Shown: positions 1 through 5,020, counted from the first letter of the stretch. The stretch: DNA of 6,438 nucleotides from Candidatus Microgenomates bacterium (GCA_016182055.1 JACOYD010000006.1:1-6438), one strand, 5' to 3'. Numbers and translations: made by a program. The notes: generated from the sequence alone by a model not told the origin.

Positions 1-455
1 GAAGCGGAGCCAAGCCCGGGGATTTGGTGTTAGTAACGGGAAAACTGGGACGTAAAGCGGTAGTGCCGGCGGCGAGACTTAAGGAGGGGCAAATTCTTGC
101 CCAAAGCGGCGTTGTGACATCCATGATTGATATCAGCGACGGGCTGTCAACGGACCTGCTTCATATTTGTGATGAGAGTGCTGTTGGCGTTCGTATTTTT
201 GCCAATAAACTGCCAGTTGCTTCTTTTTCTTCCCTTGATATGGCTCTCAATGGCGGAGAGGATTATGAATTGTGTTTTACTACATTGCCGGCAAGCGCGG
301 AGAAATTAATCGCGGAAGTACAGAAAAAAACAGGGACAAAGATTACTATTATTGGTGAGATTTTGCGGAAGAATGAGGGAAGGTGGCTAATCAACAGTGA
401 CGGGGAAGAAAAAATTTTGAAAGCGAAAGGGTGGGACCACCTTAGGAATTTTTAA
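1..455 (+). CDS. thiL: Thiamine-monophosphate kinase ThiL, C-terminal half (5' end outside window)
   Basis: ThiL phosphorylates thiamine monophosphate with ATP to give thiamine diphosphate, the last step of cofactor synthesis, in the cytoplasm. The frame is open from base 3 to a TAA at 453-455, leaving about 150 residues of a family usually near 320-330. It opens with SGAKPGDLVLVTG, the conserved block before the central linker. It continues with MIDISDGLSTDL (metal/nucleotide-binding acidic motif, about bases 123-158), GGEDYELCFT (about 252-282), TKITIIGEI, and the usual ending GWDH. The TTG at 24 lies inside this conserved block, so it is not the start. The final residues LRNF and the stop are written by an AT-rich repeat (450-473). 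thiD follows in the same frame with no start codon between. Identity is firm; whether the last residues are native is uncertain. Confidence 0.93.
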   Translation, partial: SGAKPGDLVLVTGKLGRKAVVPAARLKEGQILAQSGVVTSMIDISDGLSTDLLHICDESAVGVRIFANKLPVASFSSLDMALNGGEDYELCFTTLPASAEKLIAEVQKKTGTKITIIGEILRKNEGRWLINSDGEEKILKAKGWDHLRNF

Positions 456-473
456 TTTGAAATTTTTAGTTTT
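450..473 (+). repeat. AT-rich direct repeat, copy 1, at the thiL/thiD junction
   Basis: These 24 bases are identical to 1995-2018; the core is AATTTGAAATTTTTAG. The copy supplies the thiL stop codon and the first codons of the thiD frame. The match ends abruptly on both sides (449/1994 and 474/2019 differ). It is much poorer in G/C than the two genes around it, and appears to have replaced the normal end of thiL and start of thiD. Confidence 0.85.
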
Positions 474-1187
474 GATAGCGGGGGAGGAGCAGGAATACAG
501 GCGGATCTTAAAACGTTGGCCGCCTTTGGCGTTTATGGCGCCAGCGCCATTACTGCGGTAACAGCCCAAAATAGTCAGGCAGTAAAGGAGATTTTTCCTC
601 TGCCGGCCCGGTTGGTGGCGGCCCAGATTAACTCGGCGATGGAAGAGTTAAAAGTCTCTGTTTGGAAGACCGGCATGCTGTTTAGCGGCCAAATTGTCAA
701 AACCGTGGCTGAATTAGCAGACCGTTACAAAATAAAAAATTTAGTGATAGATCCGGTGATTAAGTCCACCAGCGGCACGGCTCTTCTTAAACAAAACGGT
801 ATTGTCGCTTTGAAAAAACTTCTTTTGCCCCTGGCATTTATAGTTACTCCCAATATTCATGAAGCAGAAGCGCTGACGGGCTTAAAAATTACCACCATTG
901 CTGATATGAAACAGGCCGCAGTTGTTCTTCATAAAATAGGAGTAGCAAATGTGGTTATTAAAGGCGGTCATCTGTTGAATAATAATTCAGCAGTAGACGT
1001 TCTCTTTGGCGGAAAGAAATTTTATGAATTAGGATCTCCGTTTGTTAAAATAAAGAATGCGCACGGTACCGGCTGTACTTTTGCTTCATGCATCGCCGCC
1101 GAAATTGCCAAAGGAAAGACTGTTCTAGAAGCTGTCAGAAGCGCCAAAGAGTATATAGTAAAATTACTCAAGGGGAGCAGTTGGTGA
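462..1187 (+). CDS. thiD: Hydroxymethylpyrimidine/phosphomethylpyrimidine kinase ThiD, N-terminus altered, no standard start codon
   Basis: ThiD phosphorylates 4-amino-5-hydroxymethyl-2-methylpyrimidine twice to supply the pyrimidine half of thiamine. Visible motifs: DSGGGAGIQADLKT (474-515, substrate/ATP site), GVYGASAITAVTAQN, VIDPVIKSTSGTAL, TPNIHEAEALTG, VVIKGGHL, and the catalytic-loop HGTGCTFAS (1062-1088). The fold is otherwise complete, about 241 residues against a usual 260-270. No ATG, GTG or TTG lies in frame between the thiL stop (453-455) and the DSGGGAG motif. The first in-frame standard start, TTG at 516, would remove that motif. The coordinate given uses ATT at 462 as a placeholder. 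The first roughly six codons are AT-rich repeat sequence replacing the usual (I/V)-A-G-x strand. The 3' end overlaps the convergent pilin gene by 20 bases. It may be translated from a rare start, fused to ThiL by readthrough, or be a young pseudogene. Confidence 0.85.
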   Translation: MFSFDSGGGAGIQADLKTLAAFGVYGASAITAVTAQNSQAVKEIFPLPARLVAAQINSAMEELKVSVWKTGMLFSGQIVKTVAELADRYKIKNLVIDPVIKSTSGTALLKQNGIVALKKLLLPLAFIVTPNIHEAEALTGLKITTIADMKQAAVVLHKIGVANVVIKGGHLLNNNSAVDVLFGGKKFYELGSPFVKIKNAHGTGCTFASCIAAEIAKGKTVLEAVRSAKEYIVKLLKGSSW

Positions 1188-1485
1188 AACCGAACATCTT
1201 GATGCAGGAAACTCCGGTGAAGGAGGAGATGAAGGTGAGAATAAAGAAAGAGAGAAGTATGACAACTAACCCGATTATGGCCCAAGTGAGGGTACCCTTG
1301 GCCGCCTCCACCGCCTTGGGGTCGCCGCTTGAAGCAATGTAGCGCATGCCGGAATAAATGATCATAAAAAGCGCCACTATCCCGGCCAGAATAATGGCGG
1401 CGGTGACGATGTTTTTAAAAACAATGGGCAGACAGTCAAGCGTGGCCACCCCGCCGGGAGCGCAAGCTCCCCAACCTTCAAACAT
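1168..1485 (-). CDS. Small VirB2/TrbC-like (T4SS pilin family) membrane protein, 105 aa
   Basis: This is a two-helix membrane protein of the T4SS-pilin/TrbC-VirB2-like type common in CPR genomes. A short N-terminus with Cys8 and Cys18 (CAPGG..., LDCLPIVF) leads into TM1 at about residues 24-45. A cytosolic-type loop YIASSGDPKAVEAAKGTLT carries the family's (S/G)GDPK signature. TM2 is at about 66-89, followed by a short tail with Cys94 and Cys103. There is no cleavable signal peptide. The four cysteines flank both membrane segments and could pair outside the cell. The ATG at 1485 is supported by the cysteine-containing N-terminus and by a promoter placed exactly for a leaderless transcript. 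It ends with TGA inside the 3' end of thiD on the opposite strand. Its function as a pilin or membrane-complex subunit is inferred from the family. Confidence 0.82.
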   Translation of the reverse strand: MFEGWGACAPGGVATLDCLPIVFKNIVTAAIILAGIVALFMIIYSGMRYIASSGDPKAVEAAKGTLTWAIIGLVVILLSFFILTFISSFTGVSCIKMFGFTNCSP

Positions 1486-1491
1486 AGCTTA

Positions 1492-1520
1492 AGCATAGCA
1501 GGAAGAAAAGGGATTGGCAA
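1492..1520 (-). promoter_or_regulatory. Promoter for the 105-aa pilin-like gene, leaderless spacing
   Basis: On the minus strand, TTGCCA (1520-1515, 5 of 6 to TTGACA) is followed by a 17-base spacer and TATGCT (1497-1492) preceded by TGC, an extended -10. Exactly six bases then separate it from the ATG at 1485. A start of transcription about seven bases past the -10 would fall on the A of ATG. No Shine-Dalgarno sequence is visible. Confidence 0.6.
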
Positions 1521-1539
1521 GAGAAAGGGGGCAAATTAG

Positions 1540-1932
1540 TTATTTAATGCTGGGAAGCTCAAGTTCGCCGATGCCTTTGCCGATAAAGAAGCGAAGAAGG
1601 ATATTTAAGACCAGATAAACGATAAAAATAATCACCAGGCCTATAATTGCCGCCACAATATGATTTCTGGCTTCCTCCAGAGCGGTTTTGTCTCCGCCGG
1701 ACATCACCCATTTAATACCGCCCCAGATCAGATAGCCCAGGGCAAGCAGCACCGCGATTACGATGATTAGGGTAAATCCCGTACCAACCAGATTGCCCAG
1801 AGCGGAGGCATCGGGGAAACATAGTTTTGCAAAATCACCCGTGGGACAGGGATTAATTTTTTGAGCAAAAGCCGCTGCCGGAATAAAAAGAGGAAAAATA
1901 GTGCCTGAAATAATGCCAATAACCTTTTTCAT
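1540..1932 (-). CDS. VirB2/TrbC-like (T4SS pilin family) protein with signal peptide, 130 aa
   Basis: Residues 1-23 form a classical signal peptide (MKKVIGII...PAAAFA, cleavage likely before Gln24). A short exported segment with Cys29 and Cys38 follows. TM1 is at about 53-70, then the loop GGIKWVMSGGDKTALEEARNHI with the family GGDK motif, then TM2 at about 92-115. It ends in a short charged tail rather than the hydrophobic or Cys-bearing ends of its neighbours. Size and architecture match processed conjugative-type pilins (VirB2/TrbC), hence the call. It is one of four pilin-domain genes on this strand, lies just downstream of the S23 cassette, and has its own strong promoter, so it probably does not depend on read-through from upstream. 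The start ATG at 1932 is fixed by the signal peptide. Confidence 0.85.
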   Translation of the reverse strand: MKKVIGIISGTIFPLFIPAAAFAQKINPCPTGDFAKLCFPDASALGNLVGTGFTLIIVIAVLLALGYLIWGGIKWVMSGGDKTALEEARNHIVAAIIGLVIIFIVYLVLNILLRFFIGKGIGELELPSIK

Positions 1933-1946
1933 AACCTTATATATTC

Positions 1947-1975
1947 ATTATTAACAGTTTTTTCCCCGTTGTCAA
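1947..1975 (-). promoter_or_regulatory. Consensus sigma70-type promoter for the 130-aa pilin-like gene
   Basis: On the minus strand, a perfect TTGACA (1975-1970), a 17-base spacer and AATAAT (1952-1947, 5 of 6) lie 14 bases before the ATG at 1932. The predicted leader would be only about eight bases. It contains AAGG (1938-1935) two bases before the ATG, too close for a standard Shine-Dalgarno. The promoter lies outside the left end of the S23 cassette. Confidence 0.7.
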
Positions 1976-1994
1976 TACCCAGTTTACAAGCAGA

Positions 1995-2056
1995 TTTTAA
2001 TTTGAAATTTTTAGTTTTCAATTTTCATTGAATTTTTAATTTTTAAATTTTTAAAA
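1995..2056. repeat. AT-rich repeat flanking the S23 gene, left side (contains direct-repeat copy 2)
   Basis: Bases 1995-2018 repeat 450-473 exactly. The rest is almost pure A/T, with only 7 G/C bases in 1995-2060. The AATTTGAAATTT core (1999-2010) recurs in inverted orientation at the right flank of the S23 gene, so the gene is bracketed by imperfect inverted repeats. No transposase is linked. The stretch may also act as the transcription end of the S23 gene. Confidence 0.75.
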
Positions 2057-2063
2057 CAAGACA

Positions 2064-2423
2064 TTATTTAGTATTAGCTGCTATTTTTGAAAAGATTAAC
2101 GTAAACTCTTGAGCTTCTTGCCATAAACTTCTGCATTCTTCTCTCTGTTCTTCTATCGCTTTGGCCAGCATTCTTAGCCAATATTTTGTTTCCTTCGCCT
2201 CTTTTTTACAAATAAATATTTTATTTCTGAAGTCTTTTTTGCTGCTTGCTCCGTTTGCTTCACAGTAGTTTGCCCCAATACTTGTTCCCGCTCTTACCAG
2301 TTGTGTTATGATGGGGATTGTTACAACGTTTTTCGGCACCTTTTTGCAGAGTTCGATAATATCTTCAGCAAACTTAGCGGTTCGTTCTTCAAGATCATAT
2401 TTAATATTTTTGATTTGATTCAT
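2064..2423 (-). CDS. Four-helix-bundle protein of the S23 (23S rRNA intervening-sequence) family, 119 aa
   Basis: The protein fits the S23/four-helix-bundle family (PF05635-type) along its full length, which is normal for the family at about 115-125 residues. Conserved stretches, by residue: YDLEERTAKFAEDIIELCKK (9-28), a Pro-Lys turn, QLVRAGTSIGANYCEA (about 41-56), SSKKDFRNKI (about 60-69), then KKEAKETKYWLRMLAKAI. These correspond to the four amphipathic helices. Homologues were first found inside 23S rRNA genes and share a fold with the Avd accessory protein of diversity-generating retroelements; their own function is unsettled. Here the gene sits alone between two pilin-like genes, in a cassette with AT-rich inverted flanks. 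No rRNA, reverse transcriptase or template repeat is present. The start ATG at 2423 lacks a Shine-Dalgarno; the region upstream is the repeat itself. Confidence 0.9.
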   Translation of the reverse strand: MNQIKNIKYDLEERTAKFAEDIIELCKKVPKNVVTIPIITQLVRAGTSIGANYCEANGASSKKDFRNKIFICKKEAKETKYWLRMLAKAIEEQREECRSLWQEAQEFTLIFSKIAANTK

Positions 2424-2426
2424 TCA

Positions 2427-2466
2427 GATTTCATTTCAAATTTTAAATTTCAAATTGAAAATTTAC
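2427..2466. repeat. AT-rich repeat flanking the S23 gene, right side, inverted relative to the left
   Basis: Read on the minus strand, this contains two spaced copies of ATTTGAAAT and the 12-base core AATTTGAAATTT, also present at 1999-2010 and 454-465 on the plus strand. It also holds a 13-base palindrome, TTTCAAATTGAAA (2448-2460). It lies between the stop of the 104-aa pilin-like gene and the S23 start, so it probably carries the S23 leader. Confidence 0.65.
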
Positions 2467-2468
2467 CC

Positions 2469-2783
2469 TCACAGTAACTTGATTCCAAAAAATCCGCCGA
2501 TGATTTGGATAACGAGGAAGGCAGTAAGCACTATGATAAGACCAATAATGGCAAAAAGCACCTGCTGTTTGGCCGCCGCCCACTGCTTTTGATCGCCTCC
2601 TGCCGTTATAAATTTAATTCCGCCTAAGATAAGATAGAGAAGAGCCATTAGAATGGCAATTAGAAAAGCCAGGCCGATAAAAAGCCTGATAATATTTTCG
2701 CCGGTGGTAAAAAGCCCGCCGGTGGGCACGCCGCTGGGAACGGGAATGGGTTTGCCGTCAATAGTTAATGCCAGTTTATCCAT
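2469..2783 (-). CDS. VirB2/TrbC-like (T4SS pilin family) membrane protein, 104 aa
   Basis: A hydrophilic N-terminus (MDKLALTIDGKPIPVPSGVP) precedes TM1 at about 32-54. The loop GGIKFITAGGDQKQWAAAKQQ carries the family GGDxK signature, and TM2 is at about 75-99, ending IKLL. There is no signal peptide and no cysteine, unlike the other three pilin-like proteins here. The frame extends upstream to 2861, but ATG 2783 is preferred: AAAGGA stands seven bases before it, the pilin-family match begins after it, and the extension lies inside the end of the preceding gene. It starts one base after the stop of the 573-residue fusion protein, so the two are almost certainly co-transcribed and probably made together. 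A membrane or pilus-like subunit role is inferred from the family. Confidence 0.85.
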   Translation of the reverse strand: MDKLALTIDGKPIPVPSGVPTGGLFTTGENIIRLFIGLAFLIAILMALLYLILGGIKFITAGGDQKQWAAAKQQVLFAIIGLIIVLTAFLVIQIIGGFFGIKLL

Positions 2784-2784
2784 A

Positions 2785-4506
2785 TTAAAATCCTTTCTGT
2801 TGACATTGGTTAAGTGTTGCCCGTTCTTCGTCAGTTGCCGCTGCTGTTCCTCCCCGTTCATTTACCTCTTCCCGCAAAATACTGCAGGCTGCTTTTGTCT
2901 GTAATTCTCCGCATACATCAAAATTTTCCAGCGCAAACTTTGCCCTTAAACAACTTGGTGATATGATGAATGATTCGCGTACGCAACGAGCAAAAGCGGC
3001 CCGATCTTCATTGCTCAATATTACCCCATTCTCGGCATCGGTTTTTAGGCCATTACAAGCATCAATTACCAATTGATTTCCGCATAACGAAACATGATCA
3101 AGTGCATATGGTGCGTTGCGACACTGTATTGGAATTTGTCTTCCATCATCCGTTGTTGTTCTGCCGCTTCCACCAAACCCCGGAATACGTAGAATATCAA
3201 CACCTATTACTTCCAGAATGACGAAAGAAAAGATGATAAACAACAGGCCAACGATGGCCGAGGTTAAAGTTTCCCGCGCTCCCTGCAATGATTCGGGATT
3301 TGAGCCCTCGGTGGCCATGCGATAGCCTGAATAAATTATTAAAAGCAGGGCAATTCCTCCGGCCAGGCCAAGTATTATGCCAAAAATCTTTCCCACAAAC
3401 CCGGCCAGATTGGTAGGAATACAGCCGACAGCCGTATCAATTCCCGAATCCGCCGCTCCCCCCGGCGGAGTACATTTGGTGGGGTTGAAGGGGGGGATGG
3501 GGGTAAAACTTACTGTTGACGTTTTTCCTATAATAGCAAACGTTTTGTCACAGATTTTTTGATTTGCGGGGCCAAAAACAGAGAAATTATAGGAGCCATT
3601 TGGAAGATTGTTTCCCAGATCAAAAAATATAAGACTGGCAGTACCAGAATTTTTTACCTCAACCTTTTGCAGACTTCCGCCGCTTGTCAACGTAACTCTA
3701 TAATCAGTATTTGGCGTTAAACCAGCAGCTTTTATGCTAACCGGTATATCGTTTCCCGGGTTTTCCGGAATTAATGTGCACTTTGTGCTTTCTGGTGGAA
3801 CAACGTCAACAAATGTAAAGACGGTTCTAAATCTGCAAAATGAGTTTACAAGGAGAGGAGCAGAGCTTCCTAGATCCATGCACAGCGTTACTGTTTTGCC
3901 TAGTCCAAAATCGATGCCTAGGGTACGTTCCAATCCAATTACAAAATTACCATTATCCGGGGCTTTATATGGTACTCCGCCGGCAGCAGCAAGCATCTTA
4001 GCATCTTTCCACCAAATCGAATACAAATTGTCCTTCCGGGCATTCATGATAATAACGGAAGGATCTTGGTTTGCAAGCACTGTGGGCTGGAGCGGTTCAA
4101 GCCCAGGTAAGCCACCACCTGGCTGCTGAATAAGGAAGGTGGCTGAAATTATTAACGTATCTCCACTTGAGCTTAATAGCCATAACTGAAAAGTCCATTC
4201 TCCAATCTGCGCAGCACACCCGCTTAATATATCGTCTTTAACGATAAGTTGGTCTGTAGAACTTGGTTTCAGTTTACCTTCAATTTTGCAGTTCCCTTCA
4301 CCAGTCGAAAGATTCCAAGCTTTATAGAAGTAGTCTAAAGAAGGATTGAAAGCATTACCCCCTTCGATTATGAAATCAACCATTCCGCCAGGAAAAAGAT
4401 TTTCTGGATTAGTACGAAATTTAACATGAGATGTAGCTTCTATCTGGTCTAGTGATAGAAATAAAAATAAAAAGATAAAAGCAATAAAAAAGAAAACTTT
4501 TCTCAC
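2785..4506 (-). CDS. Exported multidomain fusion: Ig-like modules, pilin-like two-helix domain, duplicated four-cysteine tail (573 aa)
   Basis: Residues 1-26 are a signal peptide or membrane anchor (VRKVFFFIAFIFLFLFLSLD...). Residues about 27-340 look like three beta-rich, Ig-like extracytoplasmic modules, each with a cysteine pair (C73/C97, C209/C224, C243/C319). Residues about 355-445 are a VirB2/TrbC-like pilin domain: GCIP, TM1 about 372-394, loop GYRMATEGSNPESLQGARE, TM2 about 414-436. Residues 462-568 are two copies of a four-cysteine module, C-x12-C-x8-C-x23/26-C. Two crossings put both N- and C-terminal parts outside. GTG 4506 is chosen because the signal peptide begins there, and a TTGCAT-17-TACCAT promoter ends six bases before it. 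An upstream in-frame ATG (4665) would run through a toxin remnant. It is probably a surface-exposed component of the pilin cluster; I do not recognise a named family for the whole protein. Confidence 0.82.
   Translation of the reverse strand: MRKVFFFIAFIFLFLFLSLDQIEATSHVKFRTNPENLFPGGMVDFIIEGGNAFNPSLDYFYKAWNLSTGEGNCKIEGKLKPSSTDQLIVKDDILSGCAAQIGEWTFQLWLLSSSGDTLIISATFLIQQPGGGLPGLEPLQPTVLANQDPSVIIMNARKDNLYSIWWKDAKMLAAAGGVPYKAPDNGNFVIGLERTLGIDFGLGKTVTLCMDLGSSAPLLVNSFCRFRTVFTFVDVVPPESTKCTLIPENPGNDIPVSIKAAGLTPNTDYRVTLTSGGSLQKVEVKNSGTASLIFFDLGNNLPNGSYNFSVFGPANQKICDKTFAIIGKTSTVSFTPIPPFNPTKCTPPGGAADSGIDTAVGCIPTNLAGFVGKIFGIILGLAGGIALLLIIYSGYRMATEGSNPESLQGARETLTSAIVGLLFIIFSFVILEVIGVDILRIPGFGGSGRTTTDDGRQIPIQCRNAPYALDHVSLCGNQLVIDACNGLKTDAENGVILSNEDRAAFARCVRESFIISPSCLRAKFALENFDVCGELQTKAACSILREEVNERGGTAAATDEERATLNQCQQKGF
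2791..2796 (-). promoter_or_regulatory. Shine-Dalgarno deciding the start of the 104-aa pilin-like gene
   Basis: AAAGGA on the minus strand, seven bases upstream of ATG 2783 and inside the last codons of the fusion gene. It favours ATG 2783 over the longer frame. It also contrasts with the leaderless-type starts of neighbouring first genes, as expected for an internal operon gene. Confidence 0.7.
2803..3123 (-). other. Tandem duplication of a four-cysteine module within the fusion protein
   Basis: Residues 462-508 and 519-568 align without gaps through the first three cysteines: C-x12-C-x8-C in both. They share a small-residue/AL pattern before Cys2 (PYALDHVSLCG, KFALENFDVCG) and an acidic run before Cys4 (NEDRAAFARC, DEERATLNQC). 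Only the third spacing differs (23 against 26). All eight cysteines of the tail belong to the two modules, suggesting two disulfide-bonded helical hairpins outside the cell. Confidence 0.75.
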
Positions 4507-4512
4507 CCCTTC

Positions 4513-4541
4513 ATGGTAGCGGATGGTTGGAAGAAATGCAA
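4513..4541 (-). promoter_or_regulatory. Putative promoter of the fusion/pilin operon, leaderless spacing
   Basis: On the minus strand, TTGCAT (4541-4536), a 17-base spacer and TACCAT (4518-4513) are followed by six bases and the GTG at 4506. Hexamer matches are modest (3 and 4 of 6), but spacer and start distance equal those of the promoter at 1492-1520. The intervening GAAGGG could alternatively be a very close Shine-Dalgarno. Confidence 0.4.
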
Positions 4542-4558
4542 GACAGTTATAGACGGTG

Positions 4559-4717
4559 TTACTTTTTTCCCAACCCTTCGTCATGAGGGCCAATGGTGTA
4601 AAGCCAGAGTTCTTCATCGACAGCTTTGTAAACGAAGCGATTGTGTTTATCAAGCCTTGCTTCAAAAAGATCTAATCCTTCCATTTTTCGAGTTTTGAGC
4701 GATGGATGGCTATGTGT
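4559..4717 (-). pseudogene. Remnant of a RelE/ParE-like toxin, N-terminal half missing
   Basis: The frame is open from 4717 to a TAA at 4559. It reads HSHPSLKTRKMEG, FEARLDKHNRFVYK, then WLYTIGPHDEGLGKK. This is the C-terminal half of a RelE/ParE-superfamily toxin: the HPSLKT..K...G strand, the (Y/F)xARxx..R..Y strand and the final (G)xHD. Intact members are about 85-95 residues and begin with two helices of roughly 40 residues, which are absent. The frame is closed by TGA immediately upstream (4720-4718), still inside the antitoxin end. The only start available is ATG 4684, which would give 41 residues lacking the helical hairpin. It overlaps the antitoxin's last codons, as if a deletion joined the antitoxin end to the middle of the toxin. 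It is probably inactive. Confidence 0.75.
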
Positions 4718-4952
4718 TCAGCCATGCTGTTGCTTCTTTTGCCGAATTAAACTTTATACCTTTTCCTTTTTTGAATAATTCTTCTGCCTCATCTATCTCT
4801 TTTTTCCACCACAAATCGCTCCCGTATTTTGTAGGCAGAAATCTTAGCACTTTTTCTTTCAGAGCCTCTAGTTTTTGTTCAAGAACTGTGATTTCCGAGA
4901 AAATACTCTCGGCAGTCTTTGAGTCAATAGTAACTGTTGAGCGATTTGCCAT
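4710..4952 (-). CDS. Antitoxin-like protein of a RelE/ParE-type toxin-antitoxin pair, 80 aa
   Basis: The protein is hydrophilic, with a predicted coiled-coil helix at about residues 16-40 (IFSEITVLEQKLEALKEKVL). A segment SDLWWKKEIDEAEELFKKGKGIKF and the ending NSAKEATAWLNT follow. The pattern of an acidic helix, then G-K-G-hydrophobic and (D/N)SAxEAxxWL, is typical of short antitoxins encoded just upstream of RelE/ParE toxins. The family call is by pattern, not by a named motif, so it is moderate. The ATG at 4952 has AAGGG seven bases upstream and a good promoter. The gene appears intact while its partner toxin has lost its N-terminal half, leaving an orphan antitoxin. The last codons overlap the toxin remnant's frame. 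Confidence 0.65.
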   Translation of the reverse strand: MANRSTVTIDSKTAESIFSEITVLEQKLEALKEKVLRFLPTKYGSDLWWKKEIDEAEELFKKGKGIKFNSAKEATAWLNT

Positions 4953-4959
4953 ACGTTTA

Positions 4960-4999
4960 CCCTTAATATAATTTTACCACCCGCGCTGGCATTTTGCAA
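4960..4999 (-). promoter_or_regulatory. Promoter and ribosome-binding site of the antitoxin-like gene
   Basis: On the minus strand, TTGCAA (4999-4994), a 17-base spacer and TAAAAT (4976-4971, 5 of 6) preceded by TGG. AAGGG (4964-4960) then stands seven bases before ATG 4952. The TTGCAA is a perfect palindrome, so it is also TTGCAA on the plus strand, facing the divergent SpoIID gene. Confidence 0.6.
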
Positions 5000-5020
5000 C
5001 AAATGAGCGGAATGGATATA

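Noticed and set aside
516..1187. TTG at 516 as the thiD start
   Set aside because: The conserved DSGGGAGIQADLKT motif is in frame just upstream (474-515) and would be lost.
456..1187. Alternative genetic code (UGA recoded) as an explanation of the odd thiD start
   Set aside because: The blocking codon is TAA, and TGA is used as a genuine stop for thiD and for the pilin genes ending at 1168 and 2469.
1933..2063. A small gene or RNA in the AT-rich gap
   Set aside because: Apart from the promoter of the 130-aa pilin gene and the repeat I see no start, coding pattern or stable structure.
2064..2423. S23 gene as the Avd partner of a diversity-generating retroelement
   Set aside because: No reverse transcriptase, template repeat or variable repeat occurs in the window; the fold similarity alone does not support it.
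2469..2861. A 130-residue version of the pilin-like protein starting at ATG 2861
   Set aside because: The extension lies wholly inside the end of the fusion gene and is hydrophilic noise; ATG 2783 has a Shine-Dalgarno at proper spacing.
3734..4129. 131-residue plus-strand frame
   Set aside because: It is the antisense shadow of the fusion gene with no family resemblance and no ribosome site.
2785..4665. A 626-residue version of the fusion protein starting at ATG 4665
   Set aside because: The extra 53 residues are an alternative frame of the toxin remnant, and the hydrophobic signal segment begins at GTG 4506.
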